A DNA stretch of 64,000 nt from Aedes albopictus (taxonomy: Eukaryota > Arthropoda > Insecta > Diptera > Culicidae). This document shows, one piece after another, positions 1-12,429 of this stretch; the first letter of the stretch is position 1; the number at the start of each line of letters is the position of its first letter. The DNA lies in contig NC_085138.1 of the NCBI RefSeq assembly GCF_035046485.1, positions 12,031,329-12,095,328 of the forward strand. The letters run 5' to 3'. The notes under the pieces were generated by a model, which saw nothing but the letters and a program-made list of their open reading frames with translations, was not told the origin of the DNA and searched no databases. The translations under genes and the position numbers were made by a program.

Positions 1-526
1 TTTAATTCTCGATTTCGTGAATTTCAGTTTTTGATTTTTCTAATTTTTATTTTTGAACATCCCCAAAGTTTTATATTTTTTCTGGAAGCCTATTTGGGGT
101 ACGGATTTTTTGAGATGAAAACATTTTGAGATATTATGATTGTTGTTGAAATATTTTTATTTTTATTTTTTTCATAGAAAATTTTATTTTCCGTGTAATT
201 TTAAGGAAAATAATTTTAGAGTGTATTCGATTCCCTTAAACTATAAAACTAGGATAGAATGATTTGGGAAAAATTTAAAATATGTTAATTGCAGTGATTA
301 AATGCAAAATAAACAATGACTTCTAGAAGGTGACTAAAACATCAATTTTTCAATGATTTTAAAAAAATGTAAAAACGCTTTAAAATACACCAAAAACCAT
401 TTTGAGATATACAAAACTGTCCTAAATATCAGCCAAAAATATAAAAATTTTGATTTTCCACGAAACAAAAATTACAAAAATGCTCAAACTATACCCCGTC
501 TAAAGGCGGTATTGGGTATTAAAGGG
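1..526 (-). mobile_element. TTAA-flanked piggyBac-like MITE, cut by the window edge
   Basis: This AT-rich block is the reverse complement of the element at 48587-49202 over its whole visible length. It ends in TATTAAAGGG followed by TTAA at 527-530, matching the CCCTCTAATACCC terminus of the other copy. CCC-starting ends with TTAA duplications are typical of piggyBac non-autonomous elements. It encodes no transposase; the far end lies outside the window. Confidence 0.7.
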
Positions 527-530
527 TTAA

Positions 531-1630
531 TATCACTGCTTTCGAGTCACCCGCGAGCACCAAGTCGATATGGCCCCATGGGCAGCGCGCGAGAAAAAAA
601 TCAACTAGCCGATCACCGCAGTTCGAGTCTACGATGGTTAAAAAAACTTCGAAATATAAACAGAACGGGTTACGTCATGAACATGACAGATTATCCCGCA
701 GGGGTGTGCATTTTTTTCAAAGCCGATAATGCAGAATCATGAAATATTTCAATTTTGTTTATATTATTCAGTGAATCATAAAATTAATGATAAAGTGATT
801 ATAATGTGAATGATTTGACAATATTTTTTGTTCACGATAATGACCATTTTTGAATGGTAACGATACTTAACAACCCATTCGGTCTATCATTCAAACTCCA
901 AATATGATACATGTTATCACCAACATGATTCTCAGTATCATTGATCTCAAGTAACATTTTAAGTTTTGTTCGGCTCTACAAGAGATCTTCATGACCTTGC
1001 AATAAAACTGAATCATACATCAAAACCTCTTCATAACCTCTTTAAGAGCATCTTCCGGCTAAGTGGGCCACTCTCAGAGAGGTTTTGCAAACCGCATTAA
1101 GAGTAGCAATAAACTCGTTTTAAAACCTAGTTGAAAAATGTTGCATTCTCGTTTGTTGTTGTTTTTTTTTTCAACAAAAACTATGACAGCTCAAGATGCA
1201 GAGAAGCTTCTGCGATGGCACGTAAAGTTCAGGAGGATACATCATTCGTAAGTAGCAAGCAATCATTTCAAAGTAATATTTCAGTAGTTATTGTGCTGGT
1301 AGGCTTATGCGCATTCGAATTTACCGTGAATATTCGGGTTGCAGAAACATAAAATTAATGCGCTTCGAAAATAGTGAATATAATCATCTTGGAATGAAAT
1401 AAATCAATTTGTGAATTTAGTAAAACTATCTCGAATCACAAGAAAACTCAGCAGAGAGAGTTTATTTATGTGAGCATGTTATGAAAATGGTGGCAAACTA
1501 TCAATTTATTGCTTATGCAAAATTAACTATTTTCCATTTAAGTAAGCTAATTATTCAATATGGCGACGACCATAATCAGCGAAAATAAAACGAAAGCAAG
1601 TTTACTTCTATGATGACCGCAATAAACCTA
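531..1630. other. Intergenic DNA, nothing recognised
   Basis: This AT-rich stretch has only short chance open frames (longest about 70 codons) without convincing splice signals or recognisable domains. I see no RNA gene and no clear repeat. Confidence 0.5.
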
Positions 1631-1924
1631 CACACTAAGATCAGCTCGGTATTTTTCCCATCTTTTTACTGAGTTCTCAACAGCAGATTTAACTCGGTAC
1701 GCTCGGTTGTTTCTTTTGCGGATTTTCTGTAAATGAGTTACCGAGCTCAGATTATAAACTGTCAAAAGTTACTGATACACGGTAAATATCGTTACTGGTG
1801 AACGGTAAATACGATAACCGAGTGTACCGAGATAAATCTGCTGTTGAAAACTCAGTAAAAAGATGGTAAAAATACTAAACTCAGTGAAAAAATTACTGAG
1901 CTGGAACATCTGAATCTTAGTGTG
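1631..1924. mobile_element. Short MITE with CACACTAAGAT ends, TA target duplication
   Basis: The ends read CACACTAAGAT and, inverted, ATCTTAGTGTG, each bordered by TA (1629-1630 and 1925-1926). The inner halves are also inverted copies: a stretch around a TTTACTGAG motif and an ACTCGGTACGCTCGGTTG-like block reappear reversed near 1800-1890. At 294 bp with no open frame it is a non-autonomous TA-inserting element. Confidence 0.7.
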
Positions 1925-1983
1925 TAGCAGTGTCATAGTTTCTGCTTTTTCACCAACAGATGTCGTTACTAATCGAACGGATC

Positions 1984-2058
1984 GCCTCGTTGGTTAAATG
2001 TACGACTTGTGCTGAAAAAATCATCATTTTGCAACTTGTTGCATAAATTACTATTATA
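1984..2058 (+). repeat. Fragment of a dispersed palindromic repeat (GTACGACT.GTGCTGAAAAAATC family)
   Basis: The sequence around TGTACGACTTGTGCTGAAAA followed by TTTTGCAACTTGTTGCATAA recurs at 14590-14645, at 47945-48010 and, inverted, at 63885-63925. The fuller copies at 14.5 kb and 63.9 kb show it is one arm of a long hairpin. This copy keeps one arm only. Confidence 0.65.
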
Positions 2059-2059
2059 G

Positions 2060-4661
2060 GCTTACTGCACAATATGAATTTAATGTACTCGCAGAAAAAT
2101 AAATTGGCTGCTTTCACTTGTTTAAAATATTTAGGATTTTACCTGAAAAGTGACTCGCTACCAACCCTGCAGAATGTCGTCATCGTGTGTGTTCTTGATG
2201 AGCTCGCTCATCTCTCCAAAATGAATTGGAACAAAATCTCTTAGCCTCCGGAAGCGTGGTAAATACATACACCTCGTCGACCATGGCGCACAGAAAAAAC
2301 ACATTTTAATGAGAATCAATTTTTAGAATCCAACGAGGTGCCATAAATCTCCTCAAGCCTCCCCAAGGCCTCGCGGTCAAAAATGAAAATGTGCACGAGA
2401 TTGTCGAAATTTTCTAGAGGAAAACCCGCCTTGTTCAATCTCCAGACAGACGACGGCGACGACGGTGACAAGCGGATGACATCGCACCCGAGTAATGCGG
2501 GTTTCTTTGTGAAATTTCGATGTGGCACAAAAAAAAATGCGTAATATCGGCAGAGAAAGAACAACAACAAAAAATCTGTGCAACCTCCGCACCTACCTAC
2601 ATGAAAATATACAGAGAACAGGAAAAAGTATATTATTTCAAATTCACGCCTGCTATGCCCGGCTCGCGGCCCGGCATGCTCCCAATTGTTTATGACGAGA
2701 CGCGCTCCGTCTTCGATGCAGTTCCCATCCATTTCCATCGTTATGGCAACGGCTGTCTAGATGCAACATCCGCTCGCCTCTTGGAAGACTGTACTTTTTC
2801 AACATTTGAGCATCGGTAAAATGGGATGACTGGTGGGATGAAATGCCACATATTCTTACGGAATAGAATCATTCCAGAATGAAGATTTAAAGTTTATTTA
2901 AAAACTCTCAACAAATCGGTCCATGAATTTGGAAAATCTTTTCGGTCAAGTTGCGTCGCAATCCACCCAAGAGATGTGGATTTCCTCCATCCGAGCGAAA
3001 AGTTGATGGACGGACATTTCTTCCTAGACGTGGTGGAAACCCAGGTGGGTGCACCGCACGCTACGTCCAAATCGCCGTTAGTGATGAAAAAGAATCAGTT
3101 TGTTGTAGGCAGGGCCTAAAATATTCACAGTCAATGAGAAAATACGTGCAAAATTGTCAATAATCAAAACGAAAATGATATTGTCGATTTGCACTGCATT
3201 TCTAGTCAATGGATATAAAGTCAACCGGCAAGATCAGCTAATTACTCACAATTAAACCTACTATTTACACCAAACTTTGTCTCAAGATGGGTATAGAACT
3301 GTGTGGAATCACAACCTTAAAGATTTTGCCAGGAAATAAAAATTTATGGATTTATTCAATTGACAAACGACTATAAAGCAGCTGACTACAAAATGACACA
3401 CTACGAATTTCAGTGCATCTGCTCGATTATTTTGCGCTCTGGTTGTAGATATCCATGCCTACCTACTAGTTTTAAAAATAAAACTCCATTGAGTTTTCGG
3501 CGGGTGGCGCGCTCGCCGGCTACTTGGATCGCGAGAGGTGTGCGTAGCCTAGTACACTGAACTTAAATAATGTGGACGGTGTGGCGGCGTGAACATTTTT
3601 CGAGACATGATTTCATCTTTCCAAAGATTGAGGAATGTTGGTTGAAGCCAAATCTCGAGACGCCTCAGCTGCTGCTCGCTCCTTCGGAAGAATCAATTTC
3701 AGTAATAACATGCTATAAATCTCAAGAATGTTTAGAGGACGTGGAGCTTCTTGAACAATAACAATTGGATGCACCACGGGGACCGAGCTGCTACTGGAAA
3801 ACAATGATGGTGGCTTGGCTTAGGTTTCACTTTACGATCTGTTATTGGATGGTATTTCTTAAAAGCAACAGCTGAAAGCCAGGTTTACCAAAACCCTACG
3901 CTCGAAGATTTCCACACCTCGACTGCCGATAGCAACTGTACTCGAGGAGCTAAAATAAATCCTTGCTGTTATGAGGAGCTCCGCTTTCGGTGTGAAACTG
4001 ATTCCTTCTAAATTTAGCCCTACTTAGGACGTTCTGATACACTAACTTCAAAAACTATTCCCACCGTCCGAGTGCTTCGTGTTTGTCTCTTATTGTTCGA
4101 GCTCATTGGATCCAAGTAGCAGTGTCAGCGTTGTGTCGTTAGTAGGTATCGAGAGAGATTCAAGTAGCCTACGGTTAGAATCAGACCGAGATCCCGACCT
4201 GGCCTACTGTGTTGATGTTTCGAAATGTTTCAAAGCACACGCCGCGCCGCGCGGCACAACCGAATCGTTTATTTATGTAAGTGTATCTCTTCAAACTGTC
4301 GGAGACACAGCAAACAATATAATTTCGGCTTTTACCTTTCTTGCAGTGTACAAAGGGTATACAATCAATTGTAATTGATTGGGCTGTTTAGTGAATAAAA
4401 TATTGCTAGTTTCTCTAGTCTAACCGAAAGAGCTCATTTTTCTGAGTGTAACACAATTTTACAACATTTTGATGGTTAAATAAACAAAACAGTTTCGATT
4501 TCCGTGGATAAAAAGACAGTTCTTTCGATTGAACGACAGCTCATCCCGAAGGAATAATTCGAATAGATTCGAATGAATTTTATAAATAGTATTTTCTAAT
4601 AAGTTTTTTTAAATTCTTTTGGTAATAACTACTTATTTAGGTCTCACTTGCTTCGATTACA
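2060..4661. other. Intergenic DNA with GC-richer islands, no gene recognised
   Basis: Base composition is less AT-biased near 2330-2800, 2950-3100 and 3480-4260 than around it, and no repeat copies were recognised. The longest open frame (140 codons, minus strand, 2316-2738) has no recognisable domain or plausible splice context. These islands could be regulatory DNA or non-coding exons, but nothing in the sequence decides this. Confidence 0.45.
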
Positions 4662-4665
4662 TTAA

Positions 4666-6093
4666 CCCTTTGGTGCCCCCAACATAGAAACGGCTGTATA
4701 AATTCACCCATTCGATAAAACAGAATACTATTAAGGAAAAATGCGAATATTTGTATTTGGTACTTCATTGATAACCTAGAACATTCTGAATATCATGAAA
4801 TTTGGAAAAACGAAATAATTGACATACCAGTTGTTCTAAAAGCTGAACTTGGATGTGGGTTAAGTTTATATGTATTCATAAAGCCTTCGTCAAGAATATC
4901 AAAAGGTGTTTTATATTCTGAGATTTTCTAGGTGTTCCAAACTGTTCTATAGTGAAGTCCTTCAAATCTACAAGAAAAAACTTTATGTGCATTCGCCATA
5001 AACAATAGTATTGCATAATCTGCTGGGATCCGCGAAGCTCTTGATATCTCAAATGTCGTATAGAGACACTACAGGGATATTGCAGGTCACTACCTTAGAG
5101 TTCAGGACTTCAGGTCAACACTCGTAACAGTATCCATATCTATTATTCTGAGTAACGCTGCATAATCAACCTCAGTTACTAGAGCAATCTGAAGTCTTCT
5201 AGCTTATTATAAACCTTTGGAACGTTTAGGGTCGTCCAAACAATTCTATAATAAAGTGCTTCGAATCTATAAGAAAAACTTCATGTGTTTTCGCCATAAA
5301 TAAAAGTACATATTGCATAATCTGCTGGGATTCGCAAAGCTCTTGAAATCTCAAATGCCATTTAGAGACACTATTAGAATATTCCAGGTCAGCCAAACTA
5401 TCTTTGAGTTTCGAATTTCAGGTCTACACTCGTAACATCAGTTATATCTGACATTCTGAGTAACGTTTCATAATCAATCGCGGTGACTGAACCAACCTCA
5501 AGTCTACTTTATATTGTTATGAGCCTTTGGGGCATTGAGGGTCGTCCAAACTATCCTGAAATTAAGCTCTTGATAGTAACAGTAGTTATTCTCACAATGA
5601 ACTTTAAACTGTAATCAGTAATCCCCATGGCATATCATGAGTCATTTCGAGATAGTTTCGAAATATTTCCAGATCTACTCCGGAGACCACAGCTTCAGGT
5701 CTACACTTGTGATAATAGCTTTTGCCACTACGTTAAGTAGTGTTACATATTCCACTGTACTTACCAAAACAGTTAGAGGAACAATAAGCGTTGTTATATA
5801 TTTTTGGGATATTCAGGGCTTACTGTTATGAAGCTTAGTTGATAAAAACAACCACTGTAACTTTCAGAAGACTTACTGGACATGATAGATTACAAATCGT
5901 AGCTTTTAATGAAAGAAGTTACCGTTACACCCGCAGATTTTAGGATCTAAACTCAAAAATAGTTTGGATGACCTAGGATATCCAGAAAAAAATATTTTTA
6001 ATAATATTCTACCGTTTTTATACTACATATTGACCACCAAAACATAAAAAAAAACTCCATAATAACGCTTTGAGAAATTCCAGCTTCAAAGGG
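4666..6093. mobile_element. TTAA-flanked element of 1.4 kb with internal tandem repeats
   Basis: The ends are CCCTTTG and CAAAGGG, each bordered by TTAA (4662-4665 and 6094-6097), a piggyBac-type signature. Inside, a unit of about 300 bp is repeated in tandem: phrases such as GCATAATCTGCTGGGAT, a CAGGTC..ACTCGTAACA block and a TCCAAAC motif recur near 4930-5200, 5230-5500 and 5530-5720. There is no transposase frame. Confidence 0.65.
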
Positions 6094-6097
6094 TTAA

Positions 6098-7506
6098 ACA
6101 ACTATCACTGCAATATCACCAACATCTTTGTTATGTTAGAAACAATCCTCATTTTTTTCTGAAAGAGTTAGTCACTCAATAACAAACTGAATGGAATGGC
6201 ATTGACCGTATTCCAAAACTGGTGCAAGCGCGAAATTGGTTTACGATGTTTACTCATGTAGATCACCCGAGCCGTGATCCAAATGCATCCAAACAAATGC
6301 ATCACACATCAGATGAACAACCGATCAATCGATCATTATCATAAAATTGTTTATTCTAATCGAGATCTCGAATGCAGCGCAGATAGACAGACACCCACTC
6401 AGACAATACCATACCAACTGATGAAGCTGGGTAAATCAAGCGAGGGCTAAACAATCGCCATAGTTTCGACAGTTCAAACAGTGACAACTCGAATCAAATT
6501 ACGAACCGCGTTGGGATCAGGGCGTATTGCATTGAACCATACTCCACAGACTCGCCTGAACTAGGTGCTATTTCAATACTTATAGCCCTTATTCGAGAAA
6601 AGCTTGGAAATGCAACAGATTAGCAGCTAGCCTACTTTGACAGGGCGTGCGCGCGCACGTACTGCGCATCTTTGTAGGCGCGAACAATTAATCGACTGTT
6701 TTGTTTTGCGCCGCATGACCGATTCGCGCAATTGTTGCAATTGCGTAACTCACTGAGACGCGTCGCTGTGCGATGCTGGCTGAGATTGCATATCCATTGC
6801 GTTGAAAGATTAGACAGATCGATATTGACGTAACATGTGTTGTGTTACCGATTTTGAAAAACTAAAGGTTGGGCACCCTTTCGTCTGATATATCAAAATT
6901 TTTCTATTAATAATGTCAGTGGCCTAAAAAGTTCTAGCGAAAGCAAGTTTGCGTGCCAAAAGATTCCAACTCTGGGATTATCGTCACATGAGATCATCAC
7001 ACTACTGGCAGACCAGGCCGGGTAAGGTTTGTTTATTTTTCCACATATACTAAACCGGCACGACGGCAGTCAGAACGACGATGGCCAAACACGGAGCACC
7101 GTGCTCTGGGCTGGTGGCCTTCGCCTGGCTGCCACACGGTCGAGGAGTTGCGCTTGAATCGCATCGTCTGTAATCCGAGAAAAGGGCGATTGATGCGATG
7201 GCACGATCGTTTCACGGTTGCGAATTTCATTGCACTCACAGCCAGTGACGGACGGGATGGAAAAAAGGAAAAGCGTAACCAAACATCGCCGCTTCTAAAA
7301 ATGATCCTTCGCGAGCAAGTGCGATGCAGGCGTAATCAACTGAATTAATCCACCGTTGGTGACCTGAACGGTTCTTACAGTTTCTGCAAATTAGATTGCG
7401 GAGTAAACCGATGCAATTTTCAAAGTTTTCACTCTCCAATGCGAGATCTGAAGCACACAAGTCGACGACGTTCCCACTTGATCATTAACATTATAAACGA
7501 AGTTAC
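6098..7506. other. Non-repetitive intergenic DNA, possible regulatory island
   Basis: A GC-richer stretch runs from about 6480 to 7460, including a GTGCGCGCGCACGTA run near 6648 and several open frames of about 70 codons on both strands. None shows a domain. The composition contrast suggests single-copy DNA between transposons. I see no promoter that I can defend. Confidence 0.4.
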
Positions 7507-7937
7507 ATCCCTACTAGAAAATTATATCAAGTTTATACCATATTGTTTTATGATATGATATTTTTCTATAACTTATTATGTTATAAACTAGATGCAGGAT
7601 GATGTTGAAATAAATTGTAACAAAAAGTAGACTGGTCTAATCAAGATAATAACCTATTTTGTATAATCAGATCAAAATTATATCGAAAAGTGATATGAAT
7701 TTTGACCTCAGGATTACTAGTTTCTATCAAAATTTGATACAATTCAGTAACATTAGGGGGATTCACTTAACAGCGTAAACTGATTAAACTGATTAAATGT
7801 CGCGATCACCAAGGCAATCTTTGATTATTTCATTCGCAAAATCATGAAACATTTCAAATAAGTGGAAAATCATGGCTTACGCAGCAAGTTAATCTGTTTA
7901 GTGAGTTTTCCAAATGTCGAAGACGCGATATAAATTA

Positions 7938-8323
7938 CAGTCGACTCTCTACATGTCGATGTTCTCCATCTCGATATCTTTCCCTATCTCGATGGTTTGA
8001 TCGGTCCCTTCAATCTGCATACATTTTACCTCTCTGTATGTCGATACAGATCCTTATCTTGATATCTCCCTATCTCGATGTGATCTCGTTCGTTTTTGTT
8101 CTAGGTTTTCTCTCCATATGTCGATATGCCCATATTCACAGGCTGCTAGATTTCATTTTGTGGGTGCAAACATTCTGGGAATGTGAAGTGACATCTGTTT
8201 GTTGATGGTTTTTCCTAGTTACGGAGAGTTTTTCAATCTAGTGTGCATTACAAATTGAATCTGCATTTCAATCTCTCCCTATCTCGATGGTCCCTTCAAT
8301 ATCGAGATGTAGAGAGTCGACTG
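7938..8323. mobile_element. MITE with CAGTCGACTCTCTACAT ends, pogo/Tigger-like
   Basis: Perfect terminal inverted repeats CAGTCGACTCTCTACAT flank 386 bp, bordered by TA at 7936-7937 and 8324-8325. The interior repeats TATCTCGATGG-like words several times. CAG-starting ends with a TA duplication fit the pogo/Tigger branch of Tc1/mariner; that assignment is inference. No transposase is present. Confidence 0.75.
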
Positions 8324-8997
8324 TATAATACAATAAATACGTTATCAAACAACATTTTAAACATAATGCAGGGTTGTTACAACAGCGCGGATTTTGCGAA
8401 TTTCGCGGATTTCGCGATTTTCGCGGATTTGGCGCGGATTTGCCACTAGAATTCGGCCCTCGTGCGGATTTGGCGCGGGATTGGTTTTGCTATTCCATCA
8501 TGCATAGCTAGCACTCTCTCACCTTTATAAATAATCATCTGACATAACATATAATATCTATGTATTGGATTTACAGGAATGAACTAAACTTTGAGCTCTA
8601 CTCCGAATACTTGTGAAAAATTCCGTAACAAAATCCAGGAAATCATCAAGGGTCTTCTACAAAGTGCATTCCAAGAATTTATCTAAGGATTTCTTCTTAA
8701 GACCTTTGTGAATGAACTTTCATCTCTTTTTCTTTTCTTTTTTGGATTAATGCTTTCATTTTAAAAATCTCAAATGAATTGTTTCGTAATGCTTGAAAAT
8801 TTTGTATAAAAGTCCTGTAGTAATATCGAAAGAAATAACTTAAGAAAATTATCAATAGAGTTTATCTGACAAAACTATAAGAATTTGAATTGAATTGTCA
8901 TGTAAAGCATTTCTGAATTACTGGAATCTCTTATAAAATTGGATGAAACTCCACAAAATATTTCTCTGGAGAAATTCTGCGACAATTTCTCCAAGAT

Positions 8998-11173
8998 CAG
9001 GGTGTCTACTACCAGGAAAAACCTGGAAAACCGGGAATTCTCAGGGAATTTTATTTAACAGAGGAAAACCTGGAATACTCAGGGAAATTTTACTCCGATA
9101 AAAAAAAATAAAACATAGGGTCATATGAATAAAAAGTAGTGAAGTTTACTACTTGTAGATCTACTCAAAACAAGAGTCCATAGAGATGACTGAATTGTTC
9201 ATATGAATAAAACAGTTTTCGAGTATGTAGTGTTTTCTTCTTTCGAAAATGCGATTTTACTACATTACAAACATGTAATGTAAGAATAAACTAACTAAAC
9301 AAATATTTTTGCCGTAATTCTTTAGGTTCGTACTGGTAGCTTGTGGTTCCGTGAAGACGTTAAAAATTCCTCCTATTGATTATTCGCAACGTATCAAATT
9401 TCCGACAAAGCGACGATTCCGATAAAATTCTACAAATTCCAGGTGAATGTGGATAAACCTGGATGTTAAAATCCATATAGAAGTTCTGCTACACAGATTT
9501 TTCCATAAATTGTCAGGGTTTCTTTTTGGAACTTTTTTTAGAAATACTTCTTGGAATGCCTCCCAGGATTTCTCACAAAATTCCTTCCGTATTTTTCACG
9601 CTTTTGTTTCTTGGTATCCCTATTTGATTTTTTTCCCGGATAGGTGAACTTTTGGATTCATTTTCAGCATTTTTTCCAAGATTCCTGAATTCCGATCGAT
9701 TTCTCCTGGAGTTTTTTCGGGGATACCACATAATTTCTTTCCAGAATTTCTTCCCGGTATTGCTCCCAGAGCCGCTCGGAAGATTTTCCCGGAGTTCCTC
9801 GTGCGTTTTACTGGAAAAAAATCGTAGATTTTCTAACATAATTTATCCTGAATTCTCTGTAAGAATTCCTATCAGGGTAAATGGTAGAGGTTGTCTCAAT
9901 TTTTTTCCTAGAATTTCTCTCGGAATTCCTCTTGGAGATTTTACGCGATTCTTTCCGGTATTCCTCTTGAAACTTCCCCAGGAGATTTTTCCCAGAATTT
10001 CTCTCAGAGTTGCTACAGAAGTCATTCCTGGAATTTCTACTAGAGTTCCTCCAAGAATTTCTTATGATTTTTTTCAAGAATTTTCTGCAGGAGTTCCTCC
10101 CGAGATTTCTTCAAACGTTTTTTTTATGTAAAACCTTAAGAAATTGATGTGAGCTTTCTCCTAGAGTTCCTTTCTGGCTTTCTACAGGAATTTTAGCTGG
10201 TGTATTTCTTAAAGGCTCTCGTGGGGTTTATTTTGAAGATTCACCTGAGATTTATCTCGGATTTTCTCCCGGAACTTCTCTCAAAAGACAACTTTCGTTG
10301 TTGGTCCTGGGATATCTTTAAGAATTTTTCTAAATTTACCCTGGACTTTCTCCTAAGATTTTTTCCGGAGCGACTAGGATTTCTGCAGGAGCTTTTGCTG
10401 ATATTTCTCATTTCCGTGGATTCTTTCTATGAATTATTTCTGGAACTCTTCCCGGAATCTTTACCGGAAATTGTCCCAAGATTCTGGATACTCCCTTAGG
10501 GATTTCTTTGATAGGTACTCCCAGAGTTTTTGCGGGGATTTTTTCACGGGGTTTTCTCAGAATGTCTACTGGGATAACTTACGACATTCCTTATAAGAAA
10601 TATGCGGAGATATATTCAAAGAAATCCTAGTGACATCTTGTGAGAAAGTCCGCAAAATCTAATTGAAGAAATTTTGACAGGAACTTCAATAAAAATTTGA
10701 AAAAAAAACAGTGAGACATCTCGGAGAAAAAGTTCAAAGAGTAATCCCAATTAAGGACATCCCAAGAGGAACTCTGAAAATCTCATGGAGTCCTGGGAGT
10801 AGCTACAAGGGAAATTCCGTGCGGAAATCCAAGAGAAATATCGGAAAACTATCCGAAAAAATCCCGAGACTGTTTGAAAGCTATCCTGGAAGAGCACAAA
10901 GTGACATTCGTGTAGAAACTTTGAATAATTTTGAATGGATCTTCAGAAGGAATCCAGCTAGAAACTCTGGAAGCCTCTGGAAGAAATATCGGGAGGTACT
11001 CCAACAGATACCTCGTGAAAAACTTCTGCAGAAATCCAGGAAGAAACTCTGATAGAAATCCCAAATTTTTAGAAAATTTGGTTTATTTTTTTAATTATAA
11101 ACTTTCAAAATTTTCTTTGGAAAAACCTGGAAAACTCAGGGAATTTTATTTTGAGTTATGAGTAGACACCCTG
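8998..11173. mobile_element. 2.2-kb element with CAGGGTGTCTACT ends, nested
   Basis: The ends are CAGGGTGTCTACT and AGTAGACACCCTG, with AAGAT directly outside both (8993-8997 and 11174-11178). Just inside each end is a GGAAAAACCTGGAAAA.C..GGGAATT block, so the subterminal parts are inverted copies too. The body is degenerate GGAATTTC-type repeat. A decayed relative fills 25.5-31.6 kb, and a single CAGGGTGTCCATTCATCC end occurs at 62566. Confidence 0.7.
9445..11080. repeat. Degenerate GGAATTTC / GAAATTCC minisatellite-like sequence
   Basis: This stretch is a chain of imperfect words such as GGAATTCCTCTTGGAGATTT and CCAGAATTTCTC, about every 20-30 bases, with frequent short palindromes. Open frames on both strands encode Phe-Pro-Arg-Ile-Ser style repeats resembling those of the 23-bp satellite, as expected from similar DNA words rather than from a protein. 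It aligns in order with 25760-26680. Confidence 0.65.
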
Positions 11174-12429
11174 AAGATGCTCATGCGCGTAACTACAACG
11201 CATTTATCTCCCAAGTTGTGCACGCTTGCTGTAGTGCATAACAAGCGCGCTCGGCATTGAAGCAGAGGGGACAAATGCGCTGTAGTTACGCATTATGGAT
11301 ATGGTACGATTGATCCTTTGAATGCAAGTTTCTTAAACATAAAAAAAAACATTCAAATTTGTTTCTGAGAGTAGAGAGTAACCCATCCATTATTTAGAAG
11401 CCTCTAAAAGAGTTCCCGTACGTAAGAATAGATAATCCAGCACATAGTTCTAGAGGCATTTCTAGTAGAAATCCTTAGATCATTTTAGAAAAATCTTTCG
11501 AGGCACCATGAAGGAAATTACATGTAAATCCGTGTGAGAATTATAGCAAAAAAATTGAAGAAAACCCCTGGCGAATCTTTAAAGGAATCCATGGACAAAA
11601 ACTGGAAACATTCTTAAAAAGTTCTTGAAAAAATTCTAAAACAAAATAATTGAACCAGCGAGTAAATCTTTAAAAAATTGCAACATTGTCTTTCAGGAAC
11701 CTTCACAGAGTTGCTGTAGGGATTTTTTAGTAGTATAACTGCGGAGAAAGATATTTTCTGATTTTCACAGGCATCTCTTTCTCTTGGCATTTCTTCAGTA
11801 TGTTCTAGAGGCGCTGCCCATAAACTACGTAAACTAGTTTTTTGGCATTTCAGAGCCATCCACCGTTATAGACTTTGTCCATACAAAATTTTCGACATTA
11901 GTATAAAGCGTAGACTTTGACCAGGCCACTCCCTGCTCCTTAAAGTCTATGTATATAGTTCATAGATGGGCCTTAAAGTATTCTACTTAGAATACTTATT
12001 TAAAGCTTCTTTTCTAGAATGTCTCACTGAGATTCTTCAGACATTACTAAAAAAATTGCAAAGTTAAGTTCTAAGAGCAACCTCCACAATATCCTACTAG
12101 AATTCATGCTCATTATCTTAAGAATTGTTCGAAAAGGTTTGTTTCAGGCATTGTATTTAAAAACTTAAGAAATTCTTCCCGTTTCATTCAGGTATTTTTA
12201 TCCGCGCGAATTTGGCGCGGATTCAAATTTTGCTCGCGCGGATTTGACGCCGATTTTTTTCCATGCTTCTTGTAGCAACCCTGATAATGTGATATAATTG
12301 AGTTACAGTATTTTGAAAACACCAAGGATGTTAAACATGATTATATCACAATGAGTTATAAATATCATAGTTTGTTAGGATTATGTTATACTTTTGTTAC
12401 AATTCCCTAGTCGGGATAGCATCTTATTT

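Larger units (their letters stand above)
8369..12283. mobile_element. 3.9-kb element with CAGGGTTG ends and GCGCGGATTT subterminal repeats
   Basis: The ends are CAGGGTTGTTACAA and, inverted, CAGGGTTGCTACAA. Both sides carry ATAATG directly outside (8363-8368 and 12284-12289), a probable target duplication. Close to each end lie several copies of a GCGGATTTGGCGCGGATTT motif. CAGGG ends recall hAT elements, but those make 8-bp duplications, so the family is open. No transposase frame survives; another element (8998-11173) sits inside. Confidence 0.65.
7507..12417. mobile_element. Possible outer element with ATCCC.ACTAG ends
   Basis: The left end reads ATCCCTACTAGAAAATTATA and the right end, inverted, reads ATCCCGACTAGGGAATTGTA: related but imperfect termini. 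Both lead inward into DNA rich in TTATAACAAA-like words. If real, this AT-rich element was the landing site for the pogo-like MITE and the 8369-12283 element. A similar terminus occurs at 20630-20975. Confidence 0.4.

Noticed and set aside
2316..2738. 140-codon minus-strand open frame as a gene
   Set aside because: No domain, no signal for splicing or 3' end, and overlapping frames on both strands; length alone is not enough.
9652..10131. 159-codon Phe/Pro/Arg-rich frame
   Set aside because: It is a by-product of degenerate GGAATTTC repeats, with a matching antisense frame.
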